A stretch of DNA of 64,000 bases, taken from NCBI GenBank assembly GCA_965195225.1, contig CBDAFL010000060.1:1-64000 (forward strand), given 5' to 3'. The translations under genes and the position numbers were made by a program. The stretch comes from JAHIKV01 sp965195225. Lineage in GTDB: Bacteria > Planctomycetota > Planctomycetia > Pirellulales > Thermoguttaceae. The notes below the pieces were generated by a model, which worked only from the letters and a program-made list of their open reading frames with translations, did not search any database and had not been told where the DNA came from. This document shows positions 59,977-64,000 of the stretch, one piece after another. How positions within the stretch are numbered: position 1 is the stretch's first letter; every line of letters begins with the position of its first letter.

Positions 59977-60210
59977 GAACGCTCCGTGCTAGATTTTCCC
60001 CGTGTGGTGAAAAATGCAGGTCAGAAGGGAGCGGGCGTTTGCAATTGTCAGGCCCGTTCACGGGCCTCCTCCGACGTTTCAGGGCAATGCGAAGGACGCC
60101 CGTAAACGGGCGTGACAACGCTAAAAAATAGAACAACAATGGAGGACGGTGGTTCCGCCAACTGTCAAGTTTTTGAAGGGCTCCGGTGAGCGTGTTCCAA
60201 CTGTGACGTG

Positions 60211-61407
60211 CTACCGACTTTTTAAGAGGCGATAGAAGTCGAATCCACCACCGCTGGTCCAACCGACCGATTCAGAGATTCCTGAGTCGTCACCTTCAAC
60301 TACGCGAGCGAGTCGCTTTGCAGAATGAGTTACGCCATGCTGACCTTGCTCTATGCCGATGTATTGCCGTCCCATTTTGTGGGCAACGGCAGCGGTTGTT
60401 CCGGAGCCGAGATACGAGTCGATGACTAGATCGCCCGGTGAAGTTGCAATGCGTAACACCCGTTCAATTAAGCTTTCGGGCTTTGGCGTGTCAAAAATGG
60501 ACTTGTCCGGAAAGAGTTTGATCAAGTGTTTTTTTGCTTTGTCATTGGTGCCCACATCGTTAGCAAGCCACAGAGTTTCAGGTGTTAGTCCTTGGCGTGT
60601 TTCACTAAGGAATCGTTTGAGTCGAGGAACTCCGTTTCCATCGCGTCCGAACCATACTCGATTGTCGAGAATCTGTTCCTGCATTGTTTCCATTGAATAC
60701 ACCCAGCAACGCCCAGAAGGTGGCAGATGCACCTTGCCGTTTGGTGCTTGCAATTTGTAGAACTGAGCCGGTGTGCCGTGGCCGGCTTGGACATTAGCAC
60801 TAACAGATTGCCACGGTCCGCGAGGATCATTGTCCGGATTTTTGTGTCTGCTTTGTATCTCGGGTGTGATTTTTAGGGTGTTACGTGTCTTCGTGAATTT
60901 CTTCATATCTTTGGCGTAGACAAGAATATACTCGTGGTTGTTTGAAAACACCTTCCGATTTTCCCTCGTTGTGCGTTGCTGCCAGACGATAGTGGTTACG
61001 AAGTTCTTGCGGCCAAGGATCTGGTCGCACGCAACCTTCAGATAATGGACTTCCCTATCGTCCATAGATATCCATAAGCTGCCGTCATCACGAAGAAACT
61101 CCGCGAGAATTTCGACGCGTGCAGTTGCCTGCTCAAGCCAAGTGCGGTGGTCTAGCGAGTCGTGGTAGTGGTAGTGCCGCTCTTGATTGTTGTAGGGTGG
61201 GTCGATATAACAGCAACGTACGGCTGAATCGAATCGCGGTAATAACGCCGCTAGGACGGCGAGATTCTCGCCCTGGATGATTGCGTTGCCTGTGTTCGGA
61301 TCTCCGGCAGAGTGTTTTGCGATTCTTCGGAGTCCGGGGATTCCGAGACAATCCAATTTTTCGCCATTCTGTAGCCGCACGATTCGTAGGGGTCGATTCC
61401 GTGGCAT
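60211..61407 (-). CDS. DNA methyltransferase, beta class (N6-adenine or N4-cytosine)
   Basis: A 398-aa protein. The catalytic motif DPPYNN (in VRCCYIDPPYNNQER) is near residue 70, before the AdoMet motif, which appears as VIDSYLGSGTTAAVAHKMGR near residues 340-360. That order is the beta class. The central region carries FSNNHEYILVYAKDMKKFTK. It is half of a restriction-modification island: a D12-class methylase starts 31 bp away in the opposite direction and a PLD nuclease follows that. Codon use is more AT-rich than upstream genes, consistent with transfer. Confidence 0.93.
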   Translation of the reverse strand: MPRNRPLRIVRLQNGEKLDCLGIPGLRRIAKHSAGDPNTGNAIIQGENLAVLAALLPRFDSAVRCCYIDPPYNNQERHYHYHDSLDHRTWLEQATARVEILAEFLRDDGSLWISMDDREVHYLKVACDQILGRKNFVTTIVWQQRTTRENRKVFSNNHEYILVYAKDMKKFTKTRNTLKITPEIQSRHKNPDNDPRGPWQSVSANVQAGHGTPAQFYKLQAPNGKVHLPPSGRCWVYSMETMQEQILDNRVWFGRDGNGVPRLKRFLSETRQGLTPETLWLANDVGTNDKAKKHLIKLFPDKSIFDTPKPESLIERVLRIATSPGDLVIDSYLGSGTTAAVAHKMGRQYIGIEQGQHGVTHSAKRLARVVEGDDSGISESVGWTSGGGFDFYRLLKSR

Positions 61408-61438
61408 CGGCAAGCCCTTATGTGAACAGGAGTTCAAA

Positions 61439-62824
61439 ATGGTAACACGTGGACTCGTAACTGGGAAACATGGCCAAGCGGTCCAACAGACTCTTCTTGC
61501 CGAGTCAGGCGATGAACGCGGTCCACGAGCGTGGCGACCAATCCACTACCTCGGAAGTAAGTTGCGACTGGTTGATTCAATTGGCGAGATTCTAGATGAA
61601 CTCGACCCGTCGGGTGGAAGGGTTTGCGATCTGTTTGCAGGGTCTGGCACAGTCTCGTTGGCGTTGTCTCGGTGTCGCAACATTGTGGCAGCCGACATTC
61701 AGGAATACGCTCGTGTGATTTGCTCTGCATTGCTTGGACCGCTTGGTGAGTTCGGCGATTGCGAGGCTCTTGTGGATGGTGTGGTTGCGAAAGCTCGGAA
61801 GATTGGGGAAGGACTGAATCATTGCGTTCGACCGCTGATTGAGCTTGAGGCGACAGCAATCGAATCGGCAAACCTCGATCCCGAATTGTTATGCAGTATT
61901 GTTGAAGATGGTTCTTTGATCGTCGGTAACAGCACCGATATCTGTTCTGAGCTCGCCGGAGCGAAACAGGAAGTCGAGCGTCGGATAGCTGAAAGCAATG
62001 CATCTTCCAAGCTTGTAGCAACGCGTTACTTTGGCGGTCTTTACTTTGCGTATGAGCAAGCCTTCTGGATCGACTGTTTTTCGGAAGCTGTAGCGACTTT
62101 GCCTGAGGACTTACAGAATGTAGGGATCGCTGGCGTCTTGAGTACGGCCAGTTCAGTTGTAAACACAGTAGGAAAACAGTTTGCCCAACCTATGCGCCCT
62201 AGGAAAAAAACCGGCTCGGTAAAAACCCATTTGGTTCAGCAGATGTGTCGGGATCGCAAAATCGCGATTGAGCCAACTTTTGTCGATTGGATTCAAAAGT
62301 ATCTGGATATCCCGCATGTCGGTTGCCACCGCGTTGTGAGAGCGGATTATCGTGAGGTTCTTGAGAAGCATTGCAAGGACGTGTCGGCGATTTATGCTGA
62401 CCCGCCCTATACACGGGACCATTACAGCCGTTTTTACCATGTGCTAGAAACGTTGTGCTTGCGTGATTCACCTACCGTAACCTCGAGATTCTTAAACGGT
62501 TCCGGGCCAACAAGTCGAGGTGTTTACCGTCCAAATCGGCATCAATCACCATTTTGCATCAAGTCTCAGGCGGCTGATGCGTTTGTGGCGATGTTTCGGG
62601 GTGCTGAAAAGCTGGCAATCCCTATGCTGCTTTCGTATTCACCTTACGTACAAAATGGTCATCCTCGTTTAATGCCCGTGGATGGCATCGTTGAAATTGC
62701 GTCGAATTTTTTTAGCGAAGTAAGGGTTGTGCCTGCGAATGGAGTGACGCACAGTAAACTAAACAAAGCGGAAGTGGAAATGGATGTTCCAGAAAACGCA
62801 GAAGTTTTTGTGGTTTGCCGTTAA
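61439..62824 (+). CDS. DNA adenine methyltransferase, D12 (alpha) class
   Basis: ATG 61439 follows CAGGAG and gives 461 aa. The AdoMet motif VCDLFAGSGTVSLALSRC (residues about 60-77) comes first and the catalytic DPPY (in AIYADPPYTRDHY) comes later, the alpha-class order. N6-adenine methylation is expected, protecting one strand or one half-site of the recognition sequence. It is divergent from the other methylase with only 31 bp between the start codons. Its stop overlaps the nuclease stop by 3 bp. Confidence 0.93.
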   Translation: MVTRGLVTGKHGQAVQQTLLAESGDERGPRAWRPIHYLGSKLRLVDSIGEILDELDPSGGRVCDLFAGSGTVSLALSRCRNIVAADIQEYARVICSALLGPLGEFGDCEALVDGVVAKARKIGEGLNHCVRPLIELEATAIESANLDPELLCSIVEDGSLIVGNSTDICSELAGAKQEVERRIAESNASSKLVATRYFGGLYFAYEQAFWIDCFSEAVATLPEDLQNVGIAGVLSTASSVVNTVGKQFAQPMRPRKKTGSVKTHLVQQMCRDRKIAIEPTFVDWIQKYLDIPHVGCHRVVRADYREVLEKHCKDVSAIYADPPYTRDHYSRFYHVLETLCLRDSPTVTSRFLNGSGPTSRGVYRPNRHQSPFCIKSQAADAFVAMFRGAEKLAIPMLLSYSPYVQNGHPRLMPVDGIVEIASNFFSEVRVVPANGVTHSKLNKAEVEMDVPENAEVFVVCR

Positions 62825-63915
62825 GTGTCGCTTAGGTTCCAGAAAGGTGCGGTTGGCCAGGATTGTCGAAGTTGCAACGCGGTCATACGAAAGCGACGTA
62901 CAGAAGAGTTGTCATCGGATTCATCGAGGATACGTACCACGTTCGGATATTCTTGGTCGGATGGCATTAGTAAGTGGTAGAGAAAAGTTCGGGTCGCTAT
63001 TCGAATGAACACGCCGATCGGCCGTCCATCCTGTGGGTACGGAAGTCCGGTTGCCGCATCAAGTTCAAAGCGATAGTTGTGGCTCTTGACTTCGACGCTA
63101 CGACGATTGTGTGTATACGGGGAAAGTTTGCCGTTTTGTTCGACATGCCGGAACATGACGAGGCGTCGTTCGCCGACTCGTGCTCCAAAGAAGTTCTCGT
63201 AGTCGTTTTTAAGGAAATTTGCTTGCTTCCAACGATCTTTGGATTTTGGAATTTCTGCGACCAGCACTGGTGAACCATCGAGCGGGTGCGTCTGACTATC
63301 GGTTTCGGATTTGCGTTCATCTTCACTGGTTTCAGGTCTAGTTTGCAATGTCGGCAAGTCGCCTTGTTGGGCCATGACTGTGTTTTGACTTGCTCGATTG
63401 CGTACCTCCTTGTCGTCGAGTGGACGAAGCCACTCGTCGTGACGTTCCAGCCAATCCTCCCAAGTTGACTCAACCTCAATAAGCTGTTGTCGATTGAGAG
63501 TCTCAAGCGAGTAAGCTTCCCAGTTTCCTAGCAGACCGGCCTCTGTGAGGTTCCCGGACCCCGTGATTACTACTCCGGTGTCGTTTTTCTTTGTCCAACA
63601 GACTTTGGGATGAAAAATAACATCGTTCCGTGGGTTTAGGAACGCCCTTACGCGGAAGTCTTGATTTCCACTCGAAGCTTCAAGAAGACTGTCTAACGCT
63701 TCATTGTTGGTTACAGCGTCCACCCCGACGATTAGGTCGATTTCGTGGTTTTCCGCTACTTCTCTGAATGATGTGTCTTGTGTGACCAATCGGACGCCAG
63801 CGGAGGATGCGAACGCGAAGGCTCCTGCGACTTTTCTTGCGGAGCCACATGCATCGAGAAGCGATTCGAGCAGATACCTCGAGCGGGGGTCCATTGGATC
63901 TTGGAAAATCAGCAC
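62821..63915 (-). CDS. PLD-fold restriction endonuclease (putative)
   Basis: GTG 63915 is preferred: a TTGACA/TAAATT promoter at 63962-63989 overlaps the longer TTG start. The 364-aa protein has one PLD-type active-site motif (IFHPKVCWTKKN and GVVITGSGNLTEAG, the H-K...GSGN set) near residues 101-131. PLD-fold endonucleases such as BfiI and the NgoFVII group use this. The C-terminal half (about 190-364) lacks a second PLD motif and is likely the DNA-recognition part. It converges on the D12 methylase, with a 4-bp overlap. An alternative is a non-restriction PLD protein, but the context strongly suggests an R-M nuclease. Confidence 0.78.
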   Translation of the reverse strand: MLIFQDPMDPRSRYLLESLLDACGSARKVAGAFAFASSAGVRLVTQDTSFREVAENHEIDLIVGVDAVTNNEALDSLLEASSGNQDFRVRAFLNPRNDVIFHPKVCWTKKNDTGVVITGSGNLTEAGLLGNWEAYSLETLNRQQLIEVESTWEDWLERHDEWLRPLDDKEVRNRASQNTVMAQQGDLPTLQTRPETSEDERKSETDSQTHPLDGSPVLVAEIPKSKDRWKQANFLKNDYENFFGARVGERRLVMFRHVEQNGKLSPYTHNRRSVEVKSHNYRFELDAATGLPYPQDGRPIGVFIRIATRTFLYHLLMPSDQEYPNVVRILDESDDNSSVRRFRMTALQLRQSWPTAPFWNLSDT

Positions 63916-63961
63916 GGCTGTTCGCCTTCTTTTGCGACCGTAAACTTCCTTACGATCCCTC

Positions 63962-63989
63962 AATTTAGTGGGCTGCCGCAGCCTGTCAA
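63962..63989 (-). promoter_or_regulatory. Promoter of the PLD nuclease gene
   Basis: Read on the minus strand, TTGACA (63984-63989) and TAAATT (63962-63967) have a 16-bp spacer. Transcription would start near 63955, about 40 nt before the GTG start. Confidence 0.6.
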
Positions 63990-64000
63990 GACACCTTGAG

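Larger units (their letters stand above)
59080..60210. other. Long non-coding, repeat-rich gap
   Basis: About 1.1 kb with no convincing gene. Small frames at 59292-59632 lack ribosome sites and conservation signs. It holds two clear inverted repeats (59629-59710, 59908-59976) and a CGTTTACGGACGTTCC/GGACGCCCGTAAACGG-like pair near 59850-60115. It marks the left edge of the restriction-modification island. Confidence 0.7.

Overview
The window looks like chromosomal DNA of a planctomycete, most likely of the Pirellulales type. The evidence is two DUF1559 proteins with type IV pilin-like N-termini (4224-5198, 36737-37693), a PEP-CTERM protein, an ECF sigma factor overlapping a FecR/NPCBM protein, small lipoproteins beside these genes, SCP2-fused GNAT and OstA-like giant proteins, and a high-GC, repeat-rich background. 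No rRNA, tRNA or CRISPR array was recognised.

Layout. 1-7.5 kb: a 5'-truncated gene, then an ECF sigma/FecR/PEP-CTERM/DUF1559/lipoprotein/beta-propeller group, apparently a surface or secretion and polysaccharide-related block. 7.7-19.7 kb: mixed housekeeping and stress genes (GNAT-SCP2, Nif3-like, HdeD, DedA, ApbE, a 57-aa 2[4Fe-4S] ferredoxin, a sugar isomerase, YjbQ, a ferritin-like protein, an HTH regulator with a palindromic operator, an M28 peptidase with PDZ domains, a response regulator). 20-28 kb: a UROD-family protein with L-rhamnose mutarotase, a radical SAM protein, an IlvC homologue with altered catalytic residues downstream of an FtsQ-like gene, and a class II aldolase. 28-36 kb: Kdo and envelope genes (KdsD, KdsC, a giant LptC/LptA-like protein, a membrane protein, Hpt, GT4). 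38-46 kb: envelope glycan genes (GT2, a GT-C-like protein, then a DprE1/DprE2/UbiA set that should make polyprenyl-phosphate arabinofuranose, plus a flippase-like protein). 46-50 kb: the macromolecular synthesis genes rpoD and dnaG. 51-59 kb: a tandem-domain microcompartment shell protein with a YhcH-family neighbour, an ABC exporter, a GspF-like protein, an SLC13-type transporter, a cyclophilin and an NAD-dependent epimerase. 60-64 kb: a lower-GC restriction-modification island with two different methyltransferases and a PLD-fold nuclease.

The most unusual signals are: (1) a class of elements built from unrelated 7-bp repeats, usually as two inverted arms, sitting between stop and start codons and in places read in frame inside genes; (2) several families of long inverted repeats, many beginning GGTGGCA and ending TGCCACC; (3) the IlvC homologue lacking the catalytic lysine and one metal-binding glutamate; (4) a mycobacterial-type arabinose-donor operon whose DprE1 has Ala where the drug-target Cys sits; (5) an isolated tandem BMC shell gene; and (6) the PLD-nuclease R-M island.
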